A DNA stretch of 64,000 nt from Paracoccus sp. S1E-3 (GCF_013868135.1 NZ_JACEMU010000006.1:1-64000), one strand, 5' to 3'. Shown: positions 9,845 through 19,624, numbered from the stretch's first letter. Notes: generated from the letters alone by a model not told the origin. Made by a program: numbers and translations.

Positions 9845-12800
9845 CTATTCCAGCTCGATCAGCAGATCCTTGGCGTCGATCTGCTGGCCGGGGCTGACAT
9901 GGACCGCCTTCACGATCCCGTCGCGATCGGCATGGATGGCAGTTTCCATCTTCATCGCCTCGATGGTCAGCAGCAGATCGCCGGGATTGACCTTCTGCCC
10001 GGTCCTGGCCGCGACCGTGGCCACCACGCCTGGCATCGGCGCGCCGATATGGGTGGTATCGGCCGGATCGGCCTTGGGCCGCGCAGTCGCCTGGGCGCCG
10101 CCCGCGCGGTTCGGGACACGGATATTGCGGGGCTGGCCGTTCAACTCGAAGAAGGCCTTCACCTCGCCCTTCTCGTCGGTCTCGCTCAGCGCTTGCAGGC
10201 GGATTTCCAGCGTCTTGCCGGGGTCGATCTCGACACTGATCTGATCGCCGGGCTGCATGCCATAGAAGAAGCTGCGCGTCGGCAGCGTCCGCACCGGCCC
10301 GTAAATCTGGTGGCGTCCCATGTAATCCAGAAACACCTTCGGATACATCAGATAGCCGTTCAGATCCTCGTTATCGATCGTCTTGCCATCCAGTTGGCTG
10401 GACAGATCGGCGCGGGTGGCTTCCAGATCGACCGGCGCCATCGAGGCACCGGGCCGGGTCCGCATCGGCGCCTCGCCCTTCAGGACCTTCTTCTGCAGGG
10501 CCTCGGGCCACCCGCCCGGCGGCTGCCCCAGATTGCCACGCATCATGTCGACCACGCTGTCGGGGAAAGCCACCTCGACGGCGGGATCCTCGACCTGCGC
10601 ACGGGTCAGACCCTGGCTGACCATCATCAGCGCCATGTCGCCCACGACCTTGGACGAGGGCGTCACCTTGACAATATCGCCGAACATCTGGTTGGCATCG
10701 GCATAGGCCTGCGCCACTTCATGCCAGCGGTCCTCCAGCCCCAGCGACCGCGCCTGCGCCTTGAGGTTGGTGAACTGGCCGCCGGGCATCTCGTGCAGAT
10801 AGACCTCGGATGCGGGGGCCTGAAGCCCGGATTCGAAGGCGGCGTAATCCTCGCGCACGCGTTCCCAATAGTTGGAAATCTCGCGGATCGCGCTGATGTC
10901 GAGGCCGGTGTCGCGGTCGGTCCGGGCCATCGCCTCGACGATGGAGCCGAGCGTCGGCTGCGAGGTATTGCCCGACAGCGCGTCCATGGCCCCATCGACG
11001 ATATCGACCCCTGCGGCCGCGGCGGCGATATAGGTCGCCCCCCCCATGCCCGAGGTATCATGCGTGTGAAAATGGATCGGCAGGCCGACCTCGTCCTTCA
11101 GCGCCTTGATCAGCACGCTGGCGGCGGCGGGCTTCAGAAGCCCTGCCATATCCTTCAGCCCGAGGATATGCGCGCCCGCATCCCGAAGCTCTTTGCCCAT
11201 GGAAACATAATATTGCAGGTCATATTTCGCGCGGTCGGGGTCAAGAATGTCGCCGGTATAGCAGATCGCGGCCTCGCAGATCTTGCCGCTGTCGATCACC
11301 GCATCCATGGCGACGCGCATGTTCTCGACCCAGTTCAGGCTGTCGAAGACGCGGAACACGTCGATGCCGGTTTCCGCCGCCTGCTTCACGAAGGCCTGCA
11401 CCACATTGTCGGGATAGTTGGTGTAACCCACCCCGTTCGAGGCCCTGAGCAGCATCTGCGTCAGCAGGTTCGGCATCGCCGCGCGGATGTCGCGCAGCCG
11501 CTGCCACGGGCATTCCTGCAGGAAGCGATAGGCCACATCGAAGGTGGCGCCCCCCCAGCATTCGACGCTGAACAGCTGCGGCAGGTTGGCGGCATAGGCA
11601 GGCGCGACCCGGATCATGTCGATGGACCGCATCCGTGTCGCCAGCAGCGACTGGTGACCGTCACGCATGGCGGTATCGGTGACCAGCAGGCGGCTTTGGG
11701 CCGCCACCCAGTCGGCCACGGCCTGCGCGCCCTTTTCGTCCAGCAATTGCTTGGTGCCGGCGGGCGGCGGGGTGACATGCGGTTTCGGCGCGACCGGCGG
11801 ATGCGCCTCGGCCGGCGGGGCGGCGCGGCCGGCGGTTTCGGGATGCCCATTGACGGAAATATCGGCCAGATAGGTCAGAATCTTCGTCGCCCGGTCCTGA
11901 CGCGCCCGGAACTCGAACAGCTCGGGCGTGGTGTCGATGAACTTGGTCGTATAGGTATTGTCGAGAAAGGTCGGGTGTTTCAGCAGGTTGATGACGAAGT
12001 CGATGTTCGTGCTGACGCCGCGCACCCGGAATTCGCGCAGCGCCCGGTCCATCCGGCGGATCGCCTGTTCGGGCGTCTGCGCCCAGGCGGTGACCTTCAC
12101 CAGCAACGAGTCGTAATACCGCGTGATCACCCCGCCCGCATAGGCGGTGCCCCCATCCAGACGGATCCCCATGCCGGTCGCGCTGCGATAGGCGGTGATG
12201 CGGCCGTAATCGGGAATGAAATTGTTCTGCGGATCTTCGGTCGTCACCCGGCATTGCACGGCGTGGCCCGACAGGGTGACATGTTCCTGATCGGGGGTGC
12301 CGGTCGCCACGGCAAGGGTCTCGCCCTCGGCGATGCGGATCTGGGCCTGCACGATGTCGATGCCAGTCACTTCCTCGGTGACGGTATGTTCCACCTGAAT
12401 GCGGGGGTTCACTTCGATGAAATAGAACCTGCCGCTGTCCATATCCATCAGGAATTCGACGGTGCCGGCGTTCTGATATCCCACCGCGCGGCCGATCTTC
12501 AGCGCCAGTTCGCAGACCTCGGCGCGCTGTTCGTCGGTCAGATAGGGCGCGGGCGCGCGTTCGACGACCTTCTGGTTGCGGCGCTGCACGGTGCAGTCGC
12601 GCTCGAACAGGTGATAGAGACCGCCGTGGAGGTCGCCCAGCAATTGCACCTCGACATGGCGGGCGCGCAGAATCATCTTTTCCAGATAGCCCTCGCCATT
12701 GCCGAAGGCGGCTTCGGCCTCGCGCCGGCCCTCGCGGACCTTTTCGGCCAGTTCGTCGGGGCCGTTGATCGGGCGCATCCCGCGCCCGCCGCCGCCCCAG

Positions 12801-13288
12801 CTGGCCTTCAGCATCAGCGGATAGCCGATCTCGGCGGCTTCGGCCTTGATGGCGTCGAAATCATCGCCCAGCACTTCGGTCGCGGGGATGACCGGGACGC
12901 CCGCCTCGATCGCGACCCGGCGCGCACTGGCCTTGTCGCCGAGCGCGCGCATGGTGTCGGCCTTCGGGCCGATGAAGATGATCCCCTCGCGTTCGCAGGC
13001 ATCGACCAGTTCGGGGTTTTCCGACAGCAGCCCATAGCCCGGATGGATCGCATCGGCGCCGGATTCCTTGGCGACGCGGATGATTTCCGGGATGGAGAGA
13101 TAGGCCGCCACCGGGCCCAGCCCCTCGCCGATCCGGTAAGCCTCATCCGCCTTGAAGCGGTGCAGGCCCAGCTTGTCTTCCTCGGCATAGACGGCGACGG
13201 TTTTCTTGCCCAGCTCGTTGGCGGCCCGCATGACGCGGATGGCGATCTCGCCACGGTTGGCGATCAGGATCTTGCGAATCTCGCGCAT
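9845..13288 (-). CDS. pyc: Pyruvate carboxylase
   Basis: 1147-aa single-chain biotin enzyme making oxaloacetate from pyruvate, bicarbonate and ATP (anaplerosis). Domain order: biotin carboxylase with ATP-grasp (about 1-455; glycine-rich loop KASWGGGGRGM), carboxyltransferase TIM barrel (about 530-800; starts VTDTAMRDGHQS), PC tetramerisation/allosteric region, and C-terminal biotinyl domain with AMKM, biotinyl Lys1113. Length is typical of alpha4-type pyruvate carboxylases. I start at MREIRKILIANRGEIA, preceded by GGGGAG; a long upstream open stretch reads antisense through xthA and is not coding. A proline- and alanine-rich linker (about 465-520) joins the first two domains. The gene is monocistronic. 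Confidence 0.97.
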   Translation of the reverse strand: MREIRKILIANRGEIAIRVMRAANELGKKTVAVYAEEDKLGLHRFKADEAYRIGEGLGPVAAYLSIPEIIRVAKESGADAIHPGYGLLSENPELVDACEREGIIFIGPKADTMRALGDKASARRVAIEAGVPVIPATEVLGDDFDAIKAEAAEIGYPLMLKASWGGGGRGMRPINGPDELAEKVREGRREAEAAFGNGEGYLEKMILRARHVEVQLLGDLHGGLYHLFERDCTVQRRNQKVVERAPAPYLTDEQRAEVCELALKIGRAVGYQNAGTVEFLMDMDSGRFYFIEVNPRIQVEHTVTEEVTGIDIVQAQIRIAEGETLAVATGTPDQEHVTLSGHAVQCRVTTEDPQNNFIPDYGRITAYRSATGMGIRLDGGTAYAGGVITRYYDSLLVKVTAWAQTPEQAIRRMDRALREFRVRGVSTNIDFVINLLKHPTFLDNTYTTKFIDTTPELFEFRARQDRATKILTYLADISVNGHPETAGRAAPPAEAHPPVAPKPHVTPPPAGTKQLLDEKGAQAVADWVAAQSRLLVTDTAMRDGHQSLLATRMRSIDMIRVAPAYAANLPQLFSVECWGGATFDVAYRFLQECPWQRLRDIRAAMPNLLTQMLLRASNGVGYTNYPDNVVQAFVKQAAETGIDVFRVFDSLNWVENMRVAMDAVIDSGKICEAAICYTGDILDPDRAKYDLQYYVSMGKELRDAGAHILGLKDMAGLLKPAAASVLIKALKDEVGLPIHFHTHDTSGMGGATYIAAAAAGVDIVDGAMDALSGNTSQPTLGSIVEAMARTDRDTGLDISAIREISNYWERVREDYAAFESGLQAPASEVYLHEMPGGQFTNLKAQARSLGLEDRWHEVAQAYADANQMFGDIVKVTPSSKVVGDMALMMVSQGLTRAQVEDPAVEVAFPDSVVDMMRGNLGQPPGGWPEALQKKVLKGEAPMRTRPGASMAPVDLEATRADLSSQLDGKTIDNEDLNGYLMYPKVFLDYMGRHQIYGPVRTLPTRSFFYGMQPGDQISVEIDPGKTLEIRLQALSETDEKGEVKAFFELNGQPRNIRVPNRAGGAQATARPKADPADTTHIGAPMPGVVATVAARTGQKVNPGDLLLTIEAMKMETAIHADRDGIVKAVHVSPGQQIDAKDLLIELE

Positions 13289-13385
13289 GGCGCTCCCCCG
13301 AGTTTCTGCAACTGCGAAGGACAATACTGATCGCCGGACGGTTGTAAACGCGCGATGACAGTCGGTCCGGTTAGCTGCCTGTTTT

Positions 13386-14171
13386 CTAGGCAGCGAGATC
13401 CACCCAGACCGGCACGTGGTCAGAGGGCTTCTCGCCCGCGCGAGCGTCGCGGTCCACACCGGTTTCGCGAACAAGATCAGCAGCCTGTGGCGACAGGAGA
13501 AGGTGGTCGATGCGGATGCCGTTATCGCGCTGCCAGGCCCCGGCCTGATAGTCCCAGAAGGTGAAGGGGCCGCGCGGCCCGAACGGGTCCGAATCGCGCA
13601 GGGCGTCGGTCCAGCCCTGTGCTGCGATGCGGCGAAAGGCGGCGCGGCTGTCGGGCAGGAACAGCGCATCGTCCAGCCACTGGCCGGGATTGGCGGCATC
13701 GCGCGGCTCGGGGATGATGTTGTAGTCGCCCAGCATCACCACCGGCATTTCCGAGGCGAGCAGTTCCGCCGCACGGGCCCGCAGGCGTTCCATCCAGGCC
13801 AGCTTATAGGCGTATTTCGGTCCCGGCGCCGGGTTGCCATTGGGCAGATACAGCCCGGCGATGCGCACGGCGCGCGCGCCCACCACCGTCGCCTCGATAT
13901 AGCGGGCCTGTTCATCCTCGAGATCGCCCGGCAGGCCGCGCGTCACATCCTCGAGCGGCAGCTTCGACAGCAGGGCCACGCCGTTGAACCCCTTCTGGCC
14001 GTGCACCACGACATTATAGCCCAGATCCTCGATCATCTGGACGGGGAAGCCCTCGTCCACGGTCTTGATTTCCTGCAGCGCCACCAGATCGGGCTGGGCG
14101 GACTGCAGCCAAGCGGTCAGCGCCTCGATCCGGGCCTTGACGCCGTTGATGTTGAAGCTTGCGATTTTCAT
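13386..14171 (-). CDS. xthA: Exodeoxyribonuclease III (AP endonuclease)
   Basis: 261-aa Mg-dependent endonuclease/exonuclease/phosphatase-fold enzyme that cuts DNA 5' of abasic sites in base excision repair and degrades 3' ends. Signatures: MKIASFNINGVKAR (Asn7), LQEIK (metal ligand Glu34), GDYNIIP (Asp and Asn of the active site) and C-terminal SDHVPVWVDL (catalytic Asp-His). Length fits ExoIII. The start is set by the conserved first strand; the open frame further upstream is not family-like. Confidence 0.95.
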   Translation of the reverse strand: MKIASFNINGVKARIEALTAWLQSAQPDLVALQEIKTVDEGFPVQMIEDLGYNVVVHGQKGFNGVALLSKLPLEDVTRGLPGDLEDEQARYIEATVVGARAVRIAGLYLPNGNPAPGPKYAYKLAWMERLRARAAELLASEMPVVMLGDYNIIPEPRDAANPGQWLDDALFLPDSRAAFRRIAAQGWTDALRDSDPFGPRGPFTFWDYQAGAWQRDNGIRIDHLLLSPQAADLVRETGVDRDARAGEKPSDHVPVWVDLAA

Positions 14172-14608
14172 GGCTGCATCATGCGGCGGCCCGGCACGCT
14201 TGGCAAGCCGCGGGGGCCGCTGGCCCGGCAGATGACGCACGCGGCGGGCACCGGGAATGGGAAGATTTTTACAATATATACGACATGTTATTGCCGATGT
14301 GATAAAAGCAGGCCCATGCGTCGCGCCAGATCGCACCCGGCATTTCCGGGCAAGACGGCAGGCACCGCCAGAAACTGGATGGTCGCCATACCGGGACCGG
14401 CAATGACATGCCCGACGCGGCAGCCGCATCGATCAGACCGCCTGCGGTGCGGGTGATATCGACGGCGACAGGCTGGCGGATTTACAGATTCAGCCGGACG
14501 ATCCGAGTGGGAGAGCGGCCGGGGAGGCCTGCTGTCATCGCAGATGACGCGATCTTGCGGCGACAGGGTCGGGAGGGCAGGCTAGACTGCCCGCGAAAGG
14601 GGCCGCCC
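14172..14608. other. 437-bp divergent intergenic region with AT-rich patch
   Basis: This separates xthA (leftward) from the secreted protein at 14609 (rightward). An AT-rich patch at 14265-14310, with TTTACA, a TATATA run and GATAAAA, stands out in GC-rich surroundings and is the likely promoter area, but no well-spaced -35/-10 pair is convincing on either strand. A 46-codon open frame from 14316 has no support as a gene. Confidence 0.4.
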
Positions 14609-15223
14609 ATGCGCCGCGTCATCCTCATGCTGCTCTGTCTGGCGCTGCCCTTCATGGCGCAAGCGCAGGACCGGCCCCGCGCGGGGCTGATCTGGAACCG
14701 CAGCGGCCTGCCTGCCACCCTGCCCCTGCAGGTGCGCAGCCCGGCCGGTCGCGATCACCTCATCGTCCTGACCCCCACGGGAAAGGACGCGCCTGAAATC
14801 GCCGGCTTCATTCGCGGCGGCGAATTCTTTCGGCTGCTGGTGCCGCCGGGCGACTGGACCATCCGCATCGCCTCAGGCACGGACTGGCAGGATGAGGACA
14901 CCCTGTTCGGCCCCGAAACCACCTGGGCCGCCCTCACCGCGCCCCTGAATTTCAGCGCCGGAAAATCGCGGCTGAACGGCCATGTCCTGACGCTTGAAGA
15001 CGGCGCCATCACCGTCGCCCCGCAGACCATCTGCCAGCTGCCCAGCTGGCAGGCCGATCTTTTCGACGCCGAAGACCCGGTCGGCGGTCAGCCGCGCGAG
15101 CCGCAGCCGCTGCATCCGCCGAAGCGCCCGAGTTATACCGACCCGCCCCCTGCGCCGATCCATCAACCGCCGCTCAGCTACCCGGACCGCGAATTGCGCC
15201 TGCGCTCGGTGATCTGCGACTAG
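14609..15223 (+). CDS. Secreted/periplasmic protein of unknown function
   Basis: 204 aa. I do not recognise the family. Residues 1-20 (MRRVILMLLCLALPFMAQAQ) form a typical Sec signal peptide with an AQA-type cleavage site. The mature part is about 184 aa, mostly beta-like in its first 130 residues, with only two cysteines (in TICQLPS and near the end in VICD), which could form a disulfide. The last 55 residues are proline-rich and probably extended. The frame is open upstream, but the start is placed at the signal peptide. Its stop codon shares the palindrome CTAG with the stop of convergent erpA. No neighbour suggests a pathway. Confidence 0.75.
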   Translation: MRRVILMLLCLALPFMAQAQDRPRAGLIWNRSGLPATLPLQVRSPAGRDHLIVLTPTGKDAPEIAGFIRGGEFFRLLVPPGDWTIRIASGTDWQDEDTLFGPETTWAALTAPLNFSAGKSRLNGHVLTLEDGAITVAPQTICQLPSWQADLFDAEDPVGGQPREPQPLHPPKRPSYTDPPPAPIHQPPLSYPDRELRLRSVICD

Positions 15224-15546
15224 ATCGAGAAGGAGGTTCCGCAGCCGCAGGACGAGGCCGCATTGGGATTGTCGATGGTGAAGCGCGCACCGATCAGTTC
15301 ATCGGCGAAGTCGATGGTGGCGCCGGCCAGAAACGGCAGCGAGATGGGATCGACAAGCACCTTCTGGCCGTGACCTTCAAGGATGAGGTCATCCTCGGCC
15401 GGGGCATCCATGCGGATTTCATATTGAAAACCCGAACAGCCGCCACCTTCGACCGCCACCCGCAGCGCCTGCGGGATGTCCGCGCCGTCATTGATTTCGG
15501 CCAGCCGCGCAAAGGCGCGCTCGGTCACATTGGGGGGGAGGTTCAT
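15220..15546 (-). CDS. erpA: Iron-sulfur cluster insertion protein (A-type carrier)
   Basis: 108-aa HesB/IscA/ErpA family carrier that binds Fe-S clusters through three conserved cysteines, here Cys37 (GGGCSGFQY), Cys100 and Cys102 (CGCGTSF). It delivers clusters to apoproteins. ErpA is preferred to IscA because the gene stands alone, away from any isc/suf operon; the two are hard to tell apart by sequence alone. It is divergent from dgt with 69 bases between starts, a neighbourhood I associate with Rhodobacteraceae. Confidence 0.88.
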   Translation of the reverse strand: MNLPPNVTERAFARLAEINDGADIPQALRVAVEGGGCSGFQYEIRMDAPAEDDLILEGHGQKVLVDPISLPFLAGATIDFADELIGARFTIDNPNAASSCGCGTSFSI

Positions 15547-15615
15547 GGGGCGTTCCCGTTTCGCTTGTCCTGCTGCGAATATAGGGTCGCGCCCGACACC
15601 CTGCAAGGAACCCGC

Positions 15616-16770
15616 ATGACCGCGCCCTATGCCAGCCACCCCCAGGACAGCCGCGGAAGGCTGCACCCCGAAAGCCTGTCGAGCTTTCGCAGCCCCTGGC
15701 AGCGCGACCGCGACCGGATCATCCATTCCTCGGCCTTCCGCAGGCTGAAGCACAAGACCCAGGTCTTCGTCGAACAGGAAGGCGACGCCTATCGCGGGGA
15801 TTATTTCCGCACCCGACTGACCCACACGATCGAGGTGGCGCAGGTCGCGCGCACCATCGCGGGCACGCTGGGCCTGAACACCGATCTGGCCGAAACCGTC
15901 GCCCTGGCCCACGACCTCGGCCATCCGCCCTTCGGTCATACGGGCGAGGACGCGCTGGCATTGCTGATGGCCCCTTATGGTGGTTTCGACCATAATGCGC
16001 AGGCCCTGCGCATCGTCACCCGGCTGGAGCGTCATTATGCCGGCTTCGACGGACTGAACCTGACCTGGGAGGCGCTGGAGGGCATCGCCAAGCATAACGG
16101 TCCGGTCAGCGCGCCTTATCCCTATGCGCTTGCCGAGGTCAATGCCCAGTGGGATCTGGAGCTGCAGACCAATGCCAGCGCGGAGGCGCAGGTCGCGGCG
16201 GTCGCTGACGATATCGCCTATAACCACCACGACCTGCATGACGGCCTTCGCGCCGGGCTGTTCACCGAGGCCGATCTGGCCGAGCTGCCGGTCGTCGGCC
16301 CCGCCTTCGCCGAGGTCGATGACAAGCACCCCGGCCTCGATCTCGACCGCCGCCGTCACGAGGCGCTGCGCCGTGTCTTCGGCGTCATGGTCGAGGACGT
16401 GATCGCCGTGGCGCAGAACCGGCTGGCCGCGCTGCAGCCGAAATCGGTGGACGAGATCCGCCACATGGACGGCCCGATCATCCGCTTTTCCAAGCCGCTG
16501 TATCAGAACCTGAAGGCGATCAAGTCCTTCCTGTTCACGCGCATGTATCGCGCGCCCTCGGTCGTGGACGAACGCCAACTGGTCACCGGAATGCTGAACG
16601 ACCTGTTCCCGCTGTTCATGTCGAACCCGGAAATGCTGCCCGAGCACTGGCGCCCCGAGGCCTTCGCCGCGACCGAGACCGAGCGCGCCCGGATCGTGCT
16701 GGATTACGTCGCCGGCATGACCGACCGCTATGCGATGGCGGAATGGGAACGGCTCTGCGCCAAGGGCTGA
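15616..16770 (+). CDS. dgt: Deoxyguanosinetriphosphate triphosphohydrolase-like protein
   Basis: 384-aa HD-domain dNTPase. Motifs: RDRDRIIHSSAFRRLKHKTQ (DNA/allosteric-site region of the dGTPase family), RLTHTIEV (His70), the metal-binding ALAHDLGHPPFGH (His99-Asp100) and a later Asp in ADDIAYNHHD. These enzymes cleave dNTPs to nucleoside plus tripolyphosphate and set dNTP pools; the short form without insertions matches the dGTPase-like type 2 group. The start at MTAPYASHPQ follows CAAGGAAC. Substrate preference cannot be read from sequence. Confidence 0.92.
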   Translation: MTAPYASHPQDSRGRLHPESLSSFRSPWQRDRDRIIHSSAFRRLKHKTQVFVEQEGDAYRGDYFRTRLTHTIEVAQVARTIAGTLGLNTDLAETVALAHDLGHPPFGHTGEDALALLMAPYGGFDHNAQALRIVTRLERHYAGFDGLNLTWEALEGIAKHNGPVSAPYPYALAEVNAQWDLELQTNASAEAQVAAVADDIAYNHHDLHDGLRAGLFTEADLAELPVVGPAFAEVDDKHPGLDLDRRRHEALRRVFGVMVEDVIAVAQNRLAALQPKSVDEIRHMDGPIIRFSKPLYQNLKAIKSFLFTRMYRAPSVVDERQLVTGMLNDLFPLFMSNPEMLPEHWRPEAFAATETERARIVLDYVAGMTDRYAMAEWERLCAKG

Positions 16771-16791
16771 CCCCCCGGCGCGGGCCAGGGC

Positions 16792-17265
16792 CTAATTCGC
16801 GGCCTTCGGGGCGGCCTCGCCCGCGGCGGCACCTTCGGGCGCGTCGACGCCCTCGCGCGGGGGCGGTTTGTAGGACGGATCGTTCTTCTCCAGCCAGGCC
16901 TGCATGAAGGCGATCTCGGCCTCCTGCGCGGCGATCACCTGCTCGGCCAACTGCCTGACTTCGGGATCATCGCCCTGTTCGAGCGCGATGCGTGCCATGG
17001 CCACCGCGCCCTGATGGTGCGGGATCATGGCACGCATGAAGTCGATATCGGCATCACCCGAATAGGGAATCGCCATGTCGCGATGCATGGCATTCATCGC
17101 TTCGACATAGGCGACGGTCGAGGCGGTGGCGCCTTCAGGCGCAGCCTGCATCTGCATCGGCGGCGCGGGGGGCGTCGAGGGGGCATCGCTTGCGGTCTGG
17201 GCCATGGCTGCCGGGACCGCCAGGGTCGCCGCCAGCATGATCGAGGTCAATCGGGCGCGGTTCAT
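16792..17265 (-). CDS. DUF305 family exported protein (probable copper-binding)
   Basis: 157 aa with a signal peptide (residues 1-22, ending AMAQ). The DUF305 core has a Met/His-rich helical pattern: Met57, Met60, His61, Met64, then Met77, Met80, His83-His84 ([11 protein letters not shown]) and Met90. Members often lie in copper-resistance loci and are thought to bind copper in the periplasm; no copper gene is adjacent here. The tail is Pro/Ala-rich. Start chosen at MNRARL, with AAGGA seven bases upstream, which puts the signal peptide at the N-terminus. Confidence 0.87.
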   Translation of the reverse strand: MNRARLTSIMLAATLAVPAAMAQTASDAPSTPPAPPMQMQAAPEGATASTVAYVEAMNAMHRDMAIPYSGDADIDFMRAMIPHHQGAVAMARIALEQGDDPEVRQLAEQVIAAQEAEIAFMQAWLEKNDPSYKPPPREGVDAPEGAAAGEAAPKAAN

Positions 17266-17374
17266 GGCATATCCTTTCGCTGCATTTGCCGGGCTTTCCT
17301 CAAGCCAACGCCGGACCGCCTTCCGGGGTTCGCCGGACGGACGCTCATAACCCCGTGTCATCGGCGTGAGTGGC

Positions 17375-18274
17375 TCAGCGCAGGAAGATCAGCGCCATGC
17401 CCGCAACCGCGACCGCCGCCCCCAGCCAGCTGGTGGCGCTGGGCCGGGTCCCGGTCACGATCCACAGGCCGGGCAGGATGAAGACCGGCGACAGCGCCGA
17501 CAGCGTCGACACGATCCCGACCTTGCCGCCCTGCAGCGCGAACAGCAGCAGCGACATGCCGATGGCCATGGCAAGGATGCCCGACCCGGCCAGCAAGGCG
17601 AACAGGCGCAGATCCAGCTTGCCCTGCGGTTTTACCTTCTGGATCGGCAGCGCGACCAGTGCCGACAGGCAGATCGCCGCCGTGCTGACCCGGATCAGGC
17701 TGGCGGCGAAGGGATCGACGCCCTGTTCCATCACCGGCCGGGCGATCAGCGACCCCGCCGCCTGCGCCAGCGCCGCGATCAGTCCCAGCAGGATCGCCAG
17801 CGCGACCGAGCCGCGCACCGCCTCGAAACTGTGGGTGCCGCTCTGGCCGGGGCGCCCCAGCACCGCGAGGCCGACGCCCGCCGCACATAAGAACACCCCA
17901 AGCCATGCCTGCGCGCTGAGGCTTTCGCCCAGCAGCGCCCAGCCGAGGATCGCCGCCATGGGCGCATTCAACGCAAACAGCGCCCCGCCCCGGCGCGGCC
18001 CCAGCCGGCTCACGGTGGCAAACAGCAGGGTGTCGCCCACGAATATCCCGATGATGCCGGACAGCACCAGCGGCCAGACCTGCGCCGGGGTGATGTCATC
18101 CCACAACCCGCCCAGGCAGACGATCAGCACCAGCACCAGCGCGGTGAAAACCTGCCGGTAGCAGTTGAAGGCGAATGTGCCCAGCCGCTGCAACGGCGGG
18201 GCCACCATGAGGCCTGTCATCGCCCAGCATATGGCGGCACCGATGGCCGCAAGCTCGTAAACGGGCAAAACCAT
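17375..18274 (-). CDS. EamA/DMT-superfamily transporter
   Basis: 299-aa inner-membrane protein with about ten hydrophobic segments arranged as two tandem EamA repeats (roughly 5-140 and 155-297), each ending in a Pro/Gly-rich helix (for example [18 protein letters not shown]). Drug/metabolite transporters of this kind export small metabolites; the substrate cannot be told. Length is typical. It is divergent from osmC and not obviously in an operon with the DUF305 gene, 109 bases downstream of its stop. Confidence 0.88.
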   Translation of the reverse strand: MVLPVYELAAIGAAICWAMTGLMVAPPLQRLGTFAFNCYRQVFTALVLVLIVCLGGLWDDITPAQVWPLVLSGIIGIFVGDTLLFATVSRLGPRRGGALFALNAPMAAILGWALLGESLSAQAWLGVFLCAAGVGLAVLGRPGQSGTHSFEAVRGSVALAILLGLIAALAQAAGSLIARPVMEQGVDPFAASLIRVSTAAICLSALVALPIQKVKPQGKLDLRLFALLAGSGILAMAIGMSLLLFALQGGKVGIVSTLSALSPVFILPGLWIVTGTRPSATSWLGAAVAVAGMALIFLR

Positions 18275-18353
18275 CCGCGCCGCACCTATCTTTCAGCAAA
18301 TCGGTGAACCCGCGGCCCCCGGCCGCGTTAGATTGCAGATACAGGAGGACGAA

Positions 18354-18779
18354 ATGATTACCAAGACCGGTTCCGCCAAATGGCAAGGCAATATCCGCGA
18401 GGGCAAGGGCGAGGTCTCAACCCAGTCGGGCGTGCTGTCGAACGAGCCTTACGGCTTCGCCACCCGCTTCGAGGACAAGCCCGGCACCAATCCCGAGGAA
18501 CTCATCGGCGCGGCCCATGCGGCCTGCTACTCGATGGCGCTGTCGGGCGGCCTGGCGCAGGCCGGGATCACCGATGTGACGATCGAAACCACCTCGGCAG
18601 TCAGCCTGGACAAGGACCCGTCGGGGGGCTTTTCCATCACCAAGGCCGCGCTGACCGTGCGCATCGCCGGCAATGGTGACCGCACCGCGATTGAGCAGGC
18701 CGCCCGCGACGCCGAGGCCGGCTGCCCGGTGTCGAAACTGATGAAGGCCGAAATCACCCTCGATCTGACCATCGCCTGA
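18354..18779 (+). CDS. osmC: OsmC family peroxiredoxin-like protein
   Basis: 141-aa OsmC/Ohr-fold protein. Two redox cysteines are in place: Cys58 (HAACYSMAL) and Cys124 (AGCPVSKLM). OsmC proteins reduce organic hydroperoxides, probably with lipoyl or other thiols. The start is set by a strong AGGAGG at 18343-18348 and family-like MITKTGSAKW. A GC hairpin (18311-18327, arms CGCGGCC/GGCCGCG) lies in the leader. Its TGA overlaps the ATG of the next gene (TGATG), so the two are probably translationally coupled. Confidence 0.92.
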   Translation: MITKTGSAKWQGNIREGKGEVSTQSGVLSNEPYGFATRFEDKPGTNPEELIGAAHAACYSMALSGGLAQAGITDVTIETTSAVSLDKDPSGGFSITKAALTVRIAGNGDRTAIEQAARDAEAGCPVSKLMKAEITLDLTIA

Positions 18780-19624
18780 TGCTGATCCGATACGGATACG
18801 ACATCACCATAGAATCCGATGGGCCGCTGCCGCTGATCCTGCAGATGTCGGCGCGGCCCGAACGACAGATCGACCTGCGCGGGATCGAGGCCTTCAGCAC
18901 CGATCCCGCCATTCCCTTCGCGACCTATCTGGATGGCTACGGTAATGCCTGCCGCCGGTTGACCGCCCCGGCGGGGCGGTTCCGCATGACCCAGACGGCC
19001 GTCATCGCCGATAGCGGCCTGGCCGAACCCGCCTTGCCCGACGCACAGGAAATGCCGATCGAGGCGTTGCCGGATGACGTGCTGACCTTCCTCATGGCCT
19101 CGCGCTATGTCGATACGGACCGGGTCAGCGCGGCGGCCTGGGACCTGTTCGGACAGGAGCCTGCCGGTTGGGGGCGCGTCCAGACCATCATGGACTGGGT
19201 GCATGACCATATCACCTTCAATTACCAGGATGCCGATGCCAGTCGGACGGCCTTCGACGCTCTGGAACAGGGCAAGGGCGTCTGCCGCGACTTTGCCCAT
19301 CTGGCGATCGGAATGTGCAGGTCACTGAATATTCCCGCGCGTTACGTCAACGCCTATCTGGGCGATATCGGCATCCGGCCCCCGCCCGATCCGATGGATT
19401 TTGCCGCCTCGGTTCAGGTTTATCTGTCGGGGCGGTGGTGGAATTTCGACCCCCGCAACAACATGCCCCGGATCGGCCGCATCGCGGTGGGCTATGGCCG
19501 TGACGCGGGCGATGTGGCGCTGATTTCCAGCTTCGGCCAGCACCAGCTGGTGAATTTCACCGTCATCACCGACGAGGTCGACGCGGCGGGCAGGATCATC
19601 CCGCCACAGGCGGCCCCAGCGTGA
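18779..19624 (+). CDS. Transglutaminase-like protein lacking the usual catalytic His
   Basis: 281 aa, with an N-terminal beta domain (about 1-95) and a papain-like transglutaminase core (about 110-260). The nucleophile is present in GKGVCRDFAHL (Cys169) and the Asp in WWNFDPRNN (Asp224). Where most members have DFHAW, this protein reads MDFAASVQVYL, so the triad His is replaced by Ala209. It may use another residue or be a non-catalytic fold; from memory some members of this subgroup have Ser there. The start overlaps the osmC stop, implying co-expression with the peroxidase. Cellular location is cytosolic by lack of a signal peptide. Function not assigned. Confidence 0.85.
   Translation: MLIRYGYDITIESDGPLPLILQMSARPERQIDLRGIEAFSTDPAIPFATYLDGYGNACRRLTAPAGRFRMTQTAVIADSGLAEPALPDAQEMPIEALPDDVLTFLMASRYVDTDRVSAAAWDLFGQEPAGWGRVQTIMDWVHDHITFNYQDADASRTAFDALEQGKGVCRDFAHLAIGMCRSLNIPARYVNAYLGDIGIRPPPDPMDFAASVQVYLSGRWWNFDPRNNMPRIGRIAVGYGRDAGDVALISSFGQHQLVNFTVITDEVDAAGRIIPPQAAPA

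Noticed and set aside
9806-13330. 1174-codon plus-strand open frame opposite pyc
   Set aside because: His/Arg/Leu-rich antisense shadow with no domain; pyc on the minus strand has full conserved motifs.
14316-14456. 46-codon frame MRRARSHPAF... upstream of the secreted protein
   Set aside because: No convincing ribosome site, no conservation evidence, basic/Pro composition typical of noncoding GC-rich DNA.
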